Shown here: positions 20,151 to 32,122 of the stretch, piece after piece
Position numbering within the stretch: position 1 is the first letter of the stretch
Layout of the letters: each line of letters begins with the position of its first letter
Source: Phanerochaete sordida
Lineage: Eukaryota > Basidiomycota > Agaricomycetes > Polyporales > Phanerochaetaceae
Length of the DNA: 46,372 bases
Reading direction: 5' to 3'
Assembly (NCBI GenBank): GCA_019973155.2
Contig: BPQB01000137.1
Span: 1 to 46,372 of the forward strand
Translations under genes and position numbers: made by a program
Notes under the pieces: generated by a model
Database searches by the model: none
What the model saw: the letters and a program-made list of their open reading frames with translations, nothing else
What the model was told of the DNA's origin: nothing

Positions 20151-21425
20151 ATGTTGGCGTGGGTTGTTGCATCATTTGCTCTGCAGAGCGCGCTCCAGCT
20201 AGCGTTCGCACCGGAAGCCGTGGGTGCGATCTCAGTATCGCGCTTCAGGGGACGGAATGCAAAGATTGCGCCAAAAGTCTTCATTATCGACATGGTACGT
20301 ACCTTTGGACTTGTCGAGCGGAGTCTGTACTCACTTCGTTGTTCCTAGTTCGATAGCGAGGGCGATGCATGGAATGGGATTCCAGAGTTCAACGTTCTAG
20401 AGCACAACATCACTATCCCGGGCTTCTCTTCGCTCTTCCCCCAAGCCCATTGCACGAAGGACGGGTCGATTTGCCAGCTCGTTACTGGAGAAGCCGAGAT
20501 CAACGCTGCCTCGACCATCACAGCCCTCGTCCATTCCCCCGTCTTCGACCTCAAGGAGACCTACTTCTTCATCGCTGGCATCGCCGGTATCAGCCCGAAG
20601 GTCGGAACGCTTGGCAGTGCCACCTTCGCGCAGTTCGCCGTGCAGGTCGCCCTGCAGTTCGAGTTCGACGCGCGCGAGAAGCCCGCGAACTTCTCCACGG
20701 GCTACGTCCCGCAGGGCTCGACGTCGCCGGACGAGTTCCCGCAGTCGCTGTACGGCACCGAGGTCTTCGCCGTGAACGACAACCTGCGCCAGCTCGCGAT
20801 CAAGATGGCAAAGACGGGCAAGCTCTTCGACGACGCGCCCTCGCAGGCGTACCGCGCGAACTACGCGAACAACTCAGCGTTCGCGGCGGGCGCCGCGCCG
20901 CCGAGCGTCGTCGCGTGCGACACGGCGACGTCGGACGTCTTCTGGACGGGCGACCTGCTCGGCGCCGCGTTCGAGAACACGACGAAGCTCTTCACGAACG
21001 GCAGCGCGACGTACTGCACGACGCAGCAGGAGGACAACGCGACGCTCGAGGCGCTCCTGCGCGGCGCGCTCACCGGCCTCGTCGACTTCGCGCGCGTGAT
21101 CGTCATGCGCACCGCGTCCGACTTCGACCGCCCCTTCGACGGCCAGAGCCCCGCGGCGAACCTCTTTGACTCGGGCGACCCCGGCTTCGAGATCTCGATC
21201 CAGAACATCGCCGCCGCAGGCGTCCCCGTCGTCACCGGCATCGTCAAGGAGTGGACGTCCACGTTCAAGAAGGGTATCAAGCCGACTAGCTACATCGGCG
21301 ACATCTTCGGTACGCTCGGCGGCACGCCCAGCTTTGGCCCTGGCAGCATCTTCGGTGGAAAGAAGGCCCCTACGAAGCGCTCTCTGCGGCGCCGTGGCGT
21401 CCGGTCTGTGGTTCGTAGTGTTTGA
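20151..21425 (+). CDS. Purine nucleoside permease (NUP) family protein
   Basis: Two exons, 20151-20294 and 20349-21425, with a 54-nt GTACGT/CTAG intron, giving 406 aa. A signal peptide (MLAWVVASFALQSALQLAFA) is followed by the family hallmarks APKVFIIDM-FDSEGDAWNG across the splice, PGFSSLFPQAHCTKDG, QLVTGEAEINAASTITAL, YFFIAGIAGISPKVGTLG, VVACDTATSDVFWTG, YCTTQQEDNATLEAL, VMRTASDFDRPF and YIGDIFGTLGG. The fungal NUP family is known from Candida albicans purine nucleoside uptake, and the fold resembles nucleoside phosphorylases. Role here: surface or secreted handling of purine nucleosides (family knowledge). Length is normal for the family and no key block is missing. The C-terminus is unusually basic (KRSLRRRGVRSVVRSV). 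An upstream intron may end 2 nt before the start codon. Confidence 0.92.
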
Positions 21426-21637
21426 GAGATGGACTAGGGTTGTGACAGTTGGTCGGATGGTCTGTCGGATCACTACTACTGTCTGTTGATGAACATTGGA
21501 CAGTTGCAGATATTTGGTTGTTTCCGTCAGCCCGCAGTTGATTGCCTGTTAGGTTGGAATAGAGCATAATAATATCAGGGCTACGTGACGACTGTATGAT
21601 ACATCGAGCAACACTGTTGCCTCAAGGCCCAGCAATC

Positions 21638-23185
21638 TCAGGCGTTGTACGGAAGCGAGTGCCGGACATGCACTTTCATTCCCTCGCTCTCCGCATCTCG
21701 CTCCGCATCCTCGGAGCCGTGCGGCTGCTTCGACTCGAACAGATCGCTGTCCGCCGCTGGGGCGCGCAGAGGCTCCGCGGCAGGGGCAGAGGCCGCAGTG
21801 CTGACTGCGTGCGCGGACGGGCCTCTGAATACCAGGGACGTGCTCGGCAGGGCGGGGTCGGAGCTGATGAGTACGGAGTTCTTCGAGTGGACAAGGATCA
21901 CGAGCAGGGTCGGGTAGATACCCTGCGAAAGAAAGGCAATCAGCGCTCGGCGTGCCGAAGGGGTCAAGATCGGACGCACCACGATGAGGTCGCTGATGTA
22001 CTCGTAAATTGTGAAGGCGAAAGTGAGTCGTGCGCTACGATTCACCGAGATGTTCACCGAATCGAGGCTCAAAATGACCTGGACGAGCTGTTGGCGGGGG
22101 CTTGAGCCTGGCCTTGTTCGCGACGGAAAAATTAAGGACTTACGAAGAAGAGCATGTATGCAATGCCGGACTCGACGAGAAGATACATAATTCTCTGCGT
22201 TCTTGTCATCGGCGACGCGTTACCGAACGCAACGATATGCATGCGTCTATATTTCCTAAAGATTGGAGGCCGTAGTCAGCCCGGTGGCTCGTAACCGAAC
22301 TGGTGGCAGATCAGACTCACCATGTCTTGTAGGCAATCAGCAGCGTCGCAACACCCGTGGTCGCCAGTGTTGTTGAGTAAGAAGCCGTCTGAATGTTCCG
22401 GCAGAACGCCGGGTGCTGATACGTGCCCTCCTTGATGTCAGCTCCCAGCCGTGCAGCGCAGTACGTGAGCATGAGGGACGAGGCTGGTCAGGACATTGTT
22501 GAGTATCCTCTTAGGCATTATTTTATCGACTAACATACCTATTGAGCCTCCCAGGAACGCCAGGGGAATGAACAGAACAAAGCGCTCCCAGCCGTTCCAC
22601 CAAAACGCATACACACGCCAAATTATAATACCGTCTCCAAGGATTGTCTGCACGATCATCATTAATTTGGAGGACACGGTCAGCGGGAGGAAGTGCGTGC
22701 GCACCATGTAAGCATAAAGGACATCTTCGATGGACAGCAGCCGGAGTATTTTGTTGGTGGCTGCAGAATACTGGTCGGCGAGTAAATCCGAGGAGTTGAC
22801 GAGTAGCGTCATTGACATCTCGGTGATGACTTCGTGGATGTCGATCATCCAAAGCGAAAGTGCGAGGCCATACATCGTCAAGACTGTGAGGAATGTCAAG
22901 ACAGTGACATTGTTGCGAGTGCCGGTTTTACTGGAGGGTCATCGGAGTGCCCGTGAGTTCGCTGTCCACCACAAGTTGTACGGATAGAGCTCACAGGAGG
23001 AGTCGAGCTGAGATGAAGACAAATACGGAGTAAACGGCTGCAATCCCGAGATGTCAGGGCCCGCCGCCACCAGATAACGAGCTAGTCGCACCTATTACAA
23101 ACGTTTCCACCGTCACGGCAACGAATGACTGAATGAGATCATGGCCGATGCTCTGCAGCACCGTCGTAACGTCGCTAGACGACAT
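21638..23185 (-). CDS. 7-TM orphan receptor-like protein, copy A
   Basis: Eight exons on the minus strand: 23092-23185, 22995-23037, 22705-22930, 22539-22647, 22321-22483, 22144-22255, 21980-22087 and 21638-21922, giving 379 aa. All introns are GT-AG and 54-65 nt long. It belongs to a basidiomycete family of seven-pass membrane proteins with no assigned function. Conserved pieces are HDLIQSFVAVTVETFVI, SIEDVLYAYM, LGDGIIIWRVYAFWWNG, LTYCAARLGADI, FCRNIQTASYS, LLVESGIAYMLFF and GIYPTLLVILVHSKNSV. The C-terminal 80 residues form an Ala/Ser/Glu-rich cytoplasmic tail ending MKVHVRHSLPYNA. A TATA box lies 65 nt upstream of the ATG. It is paralogous to 24662-26192 and 32123-33569, which share its exon plan. 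The topology suggests a receptor or transporter, but neither is shown. Confidence 0.85.
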
Positions 23186-23249
23186 GGCCGACAGAGAGGC
23201 AGGGGAGAGGGGGCGCCTTGTCAATGAGGTATGACAGCACGAGGCCAAG

Positions 23250-23255
23250 TATATA
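23250..23255 (-). promoter_or_regulatory. TATA box, 7-TM copy A
   Basis: TATATA on the minus strand (context CCTATATACTT), about 65-70 nt upstream of the ATG at 23185. Confidence 0.6.
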
Positions 23256-24661
23256 GGCCACACACCCAGATGTATGAGCCAAGAGGCTCTCAGGTGCGCC
23301 ACGAAGGGAGCCATGCGTGGGCTATCGCATTCACAGCGGTTTCCCCATGCGAATCAGCATCATGATTACCAGCAGGTGTAACTGCCAGATCCTCTGCTTC
23401 GCCGGCGATTCGCTGAGCATCTATCCCTAGAGGATCACCAAGGATCCCGCGCTGTAAGGCCTACTCGCAGGGGCGATGCAGCGATGATTGAATGTACAGA
23501 GGCGACCCTTGGCCAGATGTTAAGCTAGTGCATATTTGCGTCTGTTTGGCAGGCAGCACCTTGAATGGGGGACCAGCCTTGAGGATGAAGATATAGAGCC
23601 ATGTCTGCAGATCGAATGATGAGTTTGAGGCGCGCGACAGAGTACGGCCGCGGGTTTTATGCGCGCACCCACCGCGTTCCGCCCGGCAGCTCGCTGTTGC
23701 CTGCGCTTCTCTACGGTGGCCCCGTCCGAACTCGATCCATGCTCATAGCGGCCCAAGTCTTCCCAAGAAACCTGTGCCTCTTTGCATGCAGGCGGATCTG
23801 GTCGGACCGTCGATGACTGACCGGTGAGAAGACAAAGTGTGCCGTACGAACATTGAATATAGCCACCCACCGCCTGGGAATCCATATGCGGAAGCGCGGC
23901 ACTCCCTATAGCTTCCGAAATGCGCATCAGGACTCCCAGTCTGCACTGACAAGACGTCTGTTGTTACGGATGGCTGTGGGTAGAGAAGACTGGTCATCAT
24001 GTCGCTTTCTATGATTACGATGCTTCGAAGAGCGATGGCTGTACTTGCCGTGAGAATAGAGGAACGGGATAGACCGCCGCTTGAGGGCCTCCGTGCCTCA
24101 AGTTTGACCTGCCTGAAATTGAAGACGTGGTAAGTAGGATGTCATGAGCGGAACGCGGGCAGCGATGTGAGCTGCTGGCAAAAAATAGGGTGCTCAAGAG
24201 GTACTCACTTTTCGTGAGCATGGACGATTGCAGCCTATGCATAGAAGATCGTCGCAAACGGGATTTGCATTCAGGCATAGTCCGAGGGTGCAGAACCAAG
24301 CCCACGGAGGGCATCTTCCGCATGGTCCAGCTGGAACGCGGGAAAGGGTAGGGTCCAAAGTGCCCTTTTGCGCCACGAAGCTGATGCTTCCCTGTCTCAA
24401 CGTGATGCGCTGCAACTGTCAGGCACAGCTCGAAAGCAGATGAAGGAGGCTCATATGACACGCACCAGCTCGTGCTCGTCTGCCTAGGCACTGATGAAAC
24501 TCACGCCGGCCGTCCTGATTCCGTCTCACATAGAGGAACACCCTGTAGAGCACATTCATATCACGTCGACGATTAGGTAAGGCTGCTGGGAAGGCCTGGA
24601 ACGTAGACACATAGAGGGTATCAAGGGGTATCACCGAGGAAGAGTTCAACGAGCATAGCAC
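23256..24661. other. Spacer between 7-TM copies A and B
   Basis: No gene is recognised. A minus-strand frame at 24194-24415 is Cys-rich (GPCGRCPPWAWFCTLG), but it has no supporting start, splice pattern or family resemblance. The stretch just downstream of copy B (24000-24660) may be eroded coding DNA. No repeat is evident. Confidence 0.45.
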
Positions 24662-26192
24662 CTAGTCAACATAAGGGGCAGACCGCTGGATTTGGACCCT
24701 CAGGCCTTTCTCGAGGTGCTCTTCAGACTCTCCGCTCCCCGCGTGCTTCGCGCTGGCCATCTCGTATACGTCCGCGTCGTCCGTCATGACATGGACAGGG
24801 CTGCTTGTGAAAGTAGCCGTGTTGGCGGTCGAGTACGCAGTCCTGCTTTCGCCGGCGCCGCGACCCTGCTTGAAGACGACTGCCGTACGGGATGTTTCGG
24901 CCTGCGATTTGAGGATGGAGTGCTTGGAGTGGACGAGTAGGACTACAATGGTCGGATACAAGCCCTGTCACAGAACCGTGAGCCACCCCGAGGACGACGC
25001 AGAGGGCACTTGAAGAACTGACCACAATGGAACTACTGATATATTGGTAGATAGTGAAGGCGAACGTCGACCGTACATTCAGCTCTATCCTTGCGTTGAC
25101 AGATCCGACGCTGGTGACGACCTGCACGATCTGCATTTTCGGTTGAATTTACGAGTTCATGGAGGTTAAATGGAGAGCGTACGAAGAAGAGCATATACAA
25201 GATGCCAGACTCGATGAGCATGAGCATGACACGCTGAGTGCGACTCTTTGGACCAGAGCTGCCGAAGGCAGAGAGATACGTCCGTCGATACTGCCTGCTC
25301 GAGGTATCAGATGAGACGCACGGATACTTTCGGGGTACGAACCATGTCTTGAAGGCTATCAGGGCCGTCGCGACCGCAGTCGTAGCCAGCGTCATGGAGT
25401 AAGACGCCGTCTGAATGTTGCGGCAGAAGGCCGGGTGTTGGAAGGTGCCGATCACTATGTCCGCGCCCAGGCGAGAGCCGCAGTAGGTGATCATGAAGGC
25501 CGTCGCTTGCGGAGGTGAAGGTTAACACCAGTTCAAATGCAGCTAGGGGGCGATAACTTACTGAACGATCCAAGGAGGAAGGCTAACGGCACGAAGAGAA
25601 CAAGCCTCTCCCGCCCGTTCGACCAGAAGGCATATACGCGCCAGATGATGACACCATCGCCGACGATGGTCTGAAAGGGCATAAGCTCTCACCCAAGCAA
25701 GACATCGGGCTGGGCATGCGTACCATGTAGGCATACACGATATCTTCCACAGATACCAGGCGTAGCATGTTGCTCAAAGCAGCATCATAGTTGTCTGAAA
25801 GAGTGTCGGTGGGTGTCGAAAGGAGGGTCATCCTGACCTCGGTGATGAGGTTGCGAACATCGATAATCCAGAGCGCCACGTCCAGGATAAACATCACGAA
25901 AACCGCAGCGCATGTGTACAGCGAGACCTTCGTACGGCTACTTCGCCTGTGTGGAACTACAATCAGCTCTCGCAGAACCGTGAGGGCGGTCGAAGGACGT
26001 ACAGAAGAAGACGGCCGGTCTTGACCACAAGCACGGAATATATGGCTGTTGAGGTTGCTCAGCTAGAAGTCTATAAAGAGCAGGACGCATATACTGACCC
26101 ACGACAAATGTCTCCGCCGTGACGGCCACAATGGTTTGTATCAGGTCATGTCCAACGGTCTGCCATACCGCAGCATCTTGAGGGTCGGCCAT
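24662..26192 (-). CDS. 7-TM orphan receptor-like protein, copy B
   Basis: Eight exons: 26099-26192, 26003-26045, 25724-25946, 25562-25670, 25343-25505, 25183-25294, 25023-25130 and 24662-24964, giving 384 aa. Introns are 48-58 nt; one uses the less common acceptor AAG (exon 5) and one the donor GTTCGT. The first exon and the inner exons of 43, 109, 163, 112 and 108 nt match copy A exactly. Conserved segments are HDLIQTIVAVTAETFVV, SVEDIVYAYM, VGDGVIIWRVYAFWSNG, ITYCGSRLGADIVIG, FCRNIQTASYSMTLA, LMLIESGILYMLFF and GLYPTIVVLLVHSKHSI. The tail is Ser/Glu-rich and ends LRVQIQRSAPYVD, resembling the tail end of copy A. The TATA box is 51 nt upstream. The close match to copy A, 1.5 kb away in the same orientation, indicates tandem duplication. 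Function is unknown. Confidence 0.85.
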
Positions 26193-26242
26193 CCTTGGCG
26201 GAGCAGTGTTGCTAGCCTGAGCTACTGCGTATACCTCTTCAC

Positions 26243-26248
26243 TTATAG
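26243..26248 (-). promoter_or_regulatory. TATA box, 7-TM copy B
   Basis: TATAAG on the minus strand (context GGCTATAAGTG), about 51-56 nt upstream of the ATG at 26192. Confidence 0.6.
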
Positions 26249-27694
26249 CCGGTCCTCCTGTTGATGTGGTGCCTGTGTTCGTAAGTCCGGGTCACCGCAG
26301 GGGCGGGAATGTGGCGCCAGGATCTGTTCCACTATCACTATCAGCCAGCGCCGACAGATAGAGAAATAAACGTACCGAAACGCAGCGGGTCTTTTCATCA
26401 TGGCGTTCGGGATGCAATCTCTCTAAATAGCCCGAGACCGTGGTGCTGCGGCGACTGTCAGTGCAAGATTGCAGAGGCAGCAACAACGGAACAACCCTAC
26501 CGTGATAGGCCGCGGTCGGACGTATGTCCGCGCCGCGCAATGGTGAGTTCCCCAGCGAGCGTGGTTAATGCGCATCTCGTTACGGTGCAAGATCAGAAAA
26601 CGGCGCTGTAGGCCTTGTCAGACGGGTGTATTTCGTAGGAGAGTGGGTCGAACAGCGTACCTACAGTGAACTCTGTGACCGATTTGCTTCCGAGGAATGA
26701 ACTACACCCGTTACGGATTCACAGCATCTACGACCGTCGAAGGCCGAGGCAGACAGTGTGAGAGTTTGTCAGCAGTTCCGCACAACTCGCAGAACTGGCT
26801 TGTAATTCTCAAATTCTCTGCGTACCTTGCCTTCGAAGAGTCTAGAGCAAGATGACATCGATGCAGCGGCTGTGCAAAGCGCAACACGGCAATTCCACAT
26901 TCAGCTCTGATCTGTGCTCGTCAGTGGAAAAGAACAGGCGCAAGGATCAATACTATACTCACAGGTTACGTTCAAGTAAATCCTGCAGCTACGACCGCCG
27001 TCCAGTTCACGCACGTTGCGGCAGACGCACCGCGTATACGGTACACCGATGGCCTGAAAATTTTGTCATAGTATGGCCGGATGGTTACATGTCGCAGACT
27101 CTTCCAGCTACCACGCCAGCCGGTCATTACAGTATCGGCGCTCGACAGCGCGTAGGCCGCTGGTCTGGCCATGTACTGTAGCTGTGCAGGTTTCGCACGA
27201 ACCAAGTGTATCTCTACACACGACGCATAAGCTTATTTACGATGTGTCTTCGGCGTACGTACCTCAAATGCATATGACCGTGTGTTCTCGCGAAGGGGTA
27301 TGACAGAAAGCGACGTGAGGCTGTGGCAGGTGCGCTGCGGCAATTCCGTCGGAGCTTCAATGTTAGTGCCAGCCCGGAGAACCGATAGACACCATCGGCC
27401 CCATAAATTTAACCCTACAGTAATTTCTACTGCAGTAGCGTCCCTTTGTCATTCCGCTGTACATATCCTGGAAGCTCGAAATTCTACAATTCCATCAAGT
27501 GCCCGACTACAGTCTACAGCTCAAAATATTAGGATCCATCGGAGCTCCGCTCGAATAGGCGCGCTTAAGCGGCGCGAGGCAGATCTCTCTCTCTCTCTCT
27601 CTTCTGCTCGTCAGTCTACGACCTTCGCCAGCTTGCCGTTTATTCAGCCCCTATCACATCTTGCAGCTGGCCTCCCAACGCTTCTACTCGCTTG
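26249..27694. other. Intergenic between 7-TM copy B and BTB gene 1
   Basis: No gene is recognised. The right end holds the leader of the BTB gene, including a pyrimidine microsatellite. Short frames lack protein-like content. Confidence 0.5.
27584..27602 (+). repeat. (TC)n microsatellite in the BTB1 leader
   Basis: An uninterrupted TC run of 19 nt, about 90 nt upstream of the BTB1 start codon. Pyrimidine tracts are usual near fungal transcription starts. Confidence 0.9.
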
Positions 27695-29275
27695 ATGCTC
27701 TCTTCTACACAACTAGATAGCAATGCGCGTGCACCACCCCCATTCGACGGTCAAAAGTACGCAGACATCATCATATCAACCTCTGACCACGTCGATTTCC
27801 ACCTTGTCAAGGCAATTCTATCCATATCTTCCCCCTTCTTCGAGGACATGTTCTCCCTCGTCCAGCCACCAAAGGCCATACCGAGGTCCCTCGACCGGGT
27901 CGACGTCTCGGAGGATAGCACAACATTCGAGAACCTCGTACGTCTCTGCTACCCAGTCAAGCAGACCAAAATCCAAGACTTCGCGCTGCTGGAGAAGGTA
28001 CTCGAGGCCGCTATGAAGTATCAGATGGAGGTTGTCACCGATCTTCTCAAAGACACTCTCCGCGGATTTGTAGACAAGAAGCCCCTGCAGTGCTACGCAG
28101 TGGCTTGTCGCCTACAGCTCGAGGAAGAGGCGTCTTTGGCAGCCAAGACCTGGAAGACGTCGGCTACCACCTTGGACGACTCGTCCGACTCGTTCGCGTC
28201 GACGGTGGCCGGTGGGTCGTACGTACTCGAGATGTCCACTACGTCCTCTGCTGCGTACTTCCGGCTCTTGCAGTACCTCGGCGGCTCTGCGGTACACAAC
28301 TTCACATCGCCCCCCATAAGATACACCCGATTTGCCGACATGCCGAAGCTCCCCTCCCGAAGTTCACTCGGTGCGGACTGTCAGCTTCGCTCACTGGACG
28401 GAGAGTACTTCCCTGCTCACTCCGTCGTCCTCCGGCTCGCGCAGGCCGGCAATCTTATCGGAAACGCCACTCTCGACGACGCGGTCGACGGGAATTTACC
28501 GGAAATTCCTGTCAATCTGAACAGCAACAGTCTGCGCGCAGTCTTGAACTTCTGCTACCCCCTATCCTCCTTTATAGACCCGCCCAGTCTCAACGATCTT
28601 GTGTCCGTGGTAGAAGCTTCGAAGCTGCTTCACATGGAGGACGTAGAAGCTGCAGCCAAGCAGCAGCTGGTGGCGCACACGAGCGACAAGCCGCTAACCG
28701 TCTATCTCCTCGCAGGGCTTTACGGATGGGCGAGGGAAGCGGAGGAAGCGGCGAGACAAGTAGTTGCCGATGGAGCACACAACACATATGTTCCCGAGAT
28801 GGAAGAAGTCCCCGCATACGTGTATCGTGCCCTTCTGAAGTTCCGTCATATGGCAGCAGCTACGGTCAAGGAGGTCATCTCTACCCACGCACCAAACACC
28901 TCGGTATCCAAGCTTATGCCTGACGGGTGTGGTCACCCGCGTTTTGCCACCATCGCACTTACACTCGTAGAGAAGCAATTCAAGACGTCGCGCACTCAAT
29001 CAGAGAGACGGTGCCAGGGGTGCTCTACATATTACTCCAGCCTGTTTGGTGACTGTCCGTATTGTCAAAGGACTACGGAGAGCAAAATTCCCGCAGTGCT
29101 GAAGGAAAGCGCGGAAATGGAGGCGGAGATTCTGGATGCGTTTGACAGGGTACGTTTGTGCGCACACCCTTGCTAGGCAAACACTCAACGTGATACCCAG
29201 CTAAAACTCGATCTGACTGTCGCTCCTCTTCCACGGAGATCGAAGAAGGGCGGGCCCAAGCCAGCTCACCGCTGA
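27695..29275 (+). CDS. BTB/POZ protein with two BTB-like modules (BTB1)
   Basis: Two exons, 27695-29149 and 29201-29275, giving 509 aa. The 51-nt intron (GTACGT/CCAG) restores the family C-terminus LKLDLTVAPLPRRSKKGG instead of an early stop. The first BTB module is near residues 18-115 (YADIIISTSD, VKAILSISSPFFEDMFSL, FENLVRLCYP, AAMKYQMEVV). A second, diverged module lies near 222-330 (CQLRSLDGEYFPAHSVVLRLA, NSNSLRAVLNFCYP). Helical BACK-like sequence follows, then a Cys pair motif CQGC...CPYC near 439-456 that may bind zinc. BTB domains dimerise and often recruit CUL3; whether this family does so is unknown. It is paralogous to three other BTB genes in the window. The ATG at 27695 is preceded in frame by TTG only. 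Confidence 0.88.
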
Positions 29276-29424
29276 GATCATGCTTTCCTTGCTCTTGCCG
29301 TCGGTAACCCAGACTTCCCGTCAGTGCCGTTTTGCACTACATCTTATCATTATACTGCGTCATGCTCTTATCGAAGGCATCGCCCGGTCTGGGGATGGGT
29401 CTGAGTTGCCTGGCAAGGAGGATC

Positions 29425-31172
29425 ATGGAACGTTCGTGAGCGCTCACGTATAGGCTTTCTCCTTCGCACCTCCATCGTCGTCAGGAAGCTCTCGTGCAAT
29501 CCCTTCAACCCACCATTTCCGCTCTGAACTATGTCCCAGGCTCCTAAGTCCACCTCCGGTGGTGTTAAGGTCCGCGCCCACGCCACCGTTCGATGCAAAG
29601 AAACACGCAGACATAATCATAACGACATCCGACGGGGTCGACTTCTATCTAGCCAAGATAATACTGGCTATGACATCCCCATTCTTCGACGACATGTTCT
29701 CGCTCACTCAGCCCCGTGCAGAGAAGTCTGCGGCGCTGAGCCGCATCAAGGTCTTCGAAGACAGCGCCACGTTCGAACATCTTATGCGCCTCTGCTATCC
29801 AGTCCATCGTCCCGCCATCTACGACCTTACTCTGCTCGAGAAAGTCCTGCGAGCCGCGATGAAGTACCAGATGCAGACTGCGACAGAGTTGCTCACGTCC
29901 ACGTTCCGCGATCTGATCAAGACGCACCCCCAGCGCAGCTTCGCGATGGCTTGCCGACTGCGGCTCGAGAGCGAAGCGGTGCTGGCAGCGCGAGCCTGGA
30001 AGAGCCTGGCGCCTAGTCTCTCAGACGCGTCCGACTCGTTTGTGCGGACGGTTGCCGGCGGAACGTACATTCCTCAGATGGCCGATATCTCTGCAGCGGC
30101 CTATTTCCGCCTCTTGCAGTTTCTCCGTGGCGAAACTGTCTACACGTTTCTCGCTCCTCCTCCTCCGCCGCCGCCACCCCAATCGCCATCTCCAGGGCCG
30201 AGGCTTCCGCGGTCCACGTCTGAGGTCCTGCCGCCAGACGTGATCCTGCGCTCGATCGATGGCGAAACGTTCCCAGCACACACTACGGTCCTGCGTATCG
30301 CACAGGCACATGCGCTCCTCGGAAGCCAAGATTCAGAAGTTGGGTCCGGGGATCCAGAAGCAGCACCGCCCTCCAAGACGCGAGAGATAGCGGTCGACGT
30401 GGATAGCAACACTCTTCGCGCGATGTTAGATTTCTGCTATCCCATGCCATATCTCGCCCCGCTGAGCCTGCGCGAGCTCGCTCTAGTGGTGGAGGGCTCT
30501 CAGCGATTAGGGAGCGGGATGCAGGCGATAGCCAACGCAGCTATGCAACAGATGATGCAGCATCTGAAGACGGCTCCCTTGTCCGTCTATCTCCTCACGT
30601 GGAATCACTGCTGTGACCAAGAGGCGCAGGAGGCGGCGAGGGAGGTGGTCCTCCGCGGGATACGCGATATGTATGCGCCCGAGATGGAGGACGTCCCTGC
30701 GTGTCTGTACCACGCTCTCCTCGAATTTCAACATCGGGCTCGGGGCATCGTGGCAGCGATCATGGCTCCCTATGTGCGCTCGCCTTCCTGGCTGCCGAAA
30801 ACCCTTTCGTTCATCTCCGGCAACCGTCTCGAGACCATCCCTGTTTCTCTTTCCCTCCCGCTCATCATGAAGATCGCTCCCCAGTTGCAACCAAGTTACG
30901 ACTGTTCCTCCTGCAAATACATGCACCCTTCAGGATACGAAGCATGCCGTACTTATTCGATATATGAGCAAAGCAAGAGGTTGACGGACATTCTACAAGA
31001 GAATGAGACTGGGTCAGAACATCAAGAACGCACTGCAGCAGGTGGGGCAGTGGTGCGAGCACGCGACGGAAACATGCAAGCTGACATCATTTCGTGCCAG
31101 GCTACCGTAAACCTCCCGTACACTCACACATCGGAGGGTGAGCAGAAGCCGGGAGGCTCAGTCTCCATCTAG
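29425..31172 (+). CDS. BTB/POZ protein with two BTB-like modules (BTB2)
   Basis: The BTB frame from about 29541 to 31172 is open but has no ATG before the first BTB helix. A working model uses an 11-nt first exon (29425-29435, ATG GAA CGT TC) and a 104-nt intron (GTGAGC to CCCAG, 29436-29539), giving 547 aa that begin MERSLLSPPPVV. The ATG at 29531 is out of frame. The first module has HADIIITTSDGVDFYLAK and SPFFDDMFSL. The second has DVILRSIDGETFPAHTTVLR and SNTLRAMLDFCYP. A Pro run links them. Later parts are MYAPEMEDVPACLYHAL and a Cys motif CSSC...C, as in BTB1. The C-terminal 70 residues look unlike the family, so a late frameshift or a missed intron is possible. It starts only 150 bp after BTB1 and is a tandem duplicate. 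Confidence 0.75.
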
Positions 31173-32122
31173 GTCAGGAATCCCGTGCGGCGGTTTGGAT
31201 CACTTGTCATCGTCGCCGGTGCTTGAATATATACATCTGACTGAGGGCGTTACATCTATTAATAATTCTGGCGAAGCGGGCCTTGCCCTTCTTCGAGACG
31301 CAGGGAGTGATTGGGGAGTGAGATACAGGAGGCTCTTGGATGGGTGCGAGTGTCAGACAGACGATCCTTGCTCGCCGGTTGGGTCTGGCTACTCTGCAAC
31401 GAAGACTAGTACGAGTTCGAGTCTGTCGCGATACAACTTGAATCCCAGGTGAAAAGCTCATCAGAATACTTGGCTGAAGCTACATTCAGACGTCGTTCTT
31501 TGGTCGTTCTGCTCACGTAGAGCACGGACAGGGCGGAACGATCGCGCCGCTGAGAAGCTGATATCATTCTCTCCAGTAGCCTCGTACTCCCTTGCGAATC
31601 AGACCTAACTGTACCTTTTACTGCGTGTTCATTAATTGTATTTTTGCTACCAGATGTGACATGGCCTGAGTGAGCTCAAAGCGATCTCTATGTCGGAGGA
31701 AGGCCAGCTCGAATCTTCACGCGAGGGCTTCTCACCTGAGTACTGAGTCTTGATGCCTACACAAAGGCTGCCTCCCGCCGCATCCCTCTGCACATTTGGC
31801 ACCTGCAGGATGCCCTCGTGCGACCTAAGGCATTGTATTCGACCTCGCTCTTCATCGCATGCGACGGCATTGATGCCCGCGCCCTGCCACCGTCCGGCAC
31901 AGAGAATCACGCGCGCATCATTGCAGTACCCTTCGACTGTGTCGCTCGTCATCTCTCGTGGTATCCGTATCCCTAAAGACATGTATTCTGAGTCGTCCGT
32001 TCGACCGCAGGTGCAGACATCTGCGGAATCTCCTAGATCGGAGCGTTTAGGTATGTCATCGTCTGCGTTCCAAGCGGAGGATCGTACCTCGTCCATTGTC
32101 GTCTAAAGTACTGCGACTTTGG
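31173..32122. other. BTB2 / 7-TM copy C convergent spacer
   Basis: This holds both 3' flanks. On the minus strand, 31647-32096 is an open frame whose middle (TDDSEYMSLGIRIPREM) resembles the end of the cytoplasmic tails of 7-TM copies A and B. It may be the detached original tail of copy C. No independent gene is convincing. Confidence 0.45.

Noticed and set aside
24194..24415. Cys-rich minus-strand frame, considered as a small secreted protein
   Set aside because: No signal peptide, Cys spacing fits neither hydrophobins nor other known small Cys proteins, and no splice or promoter support.
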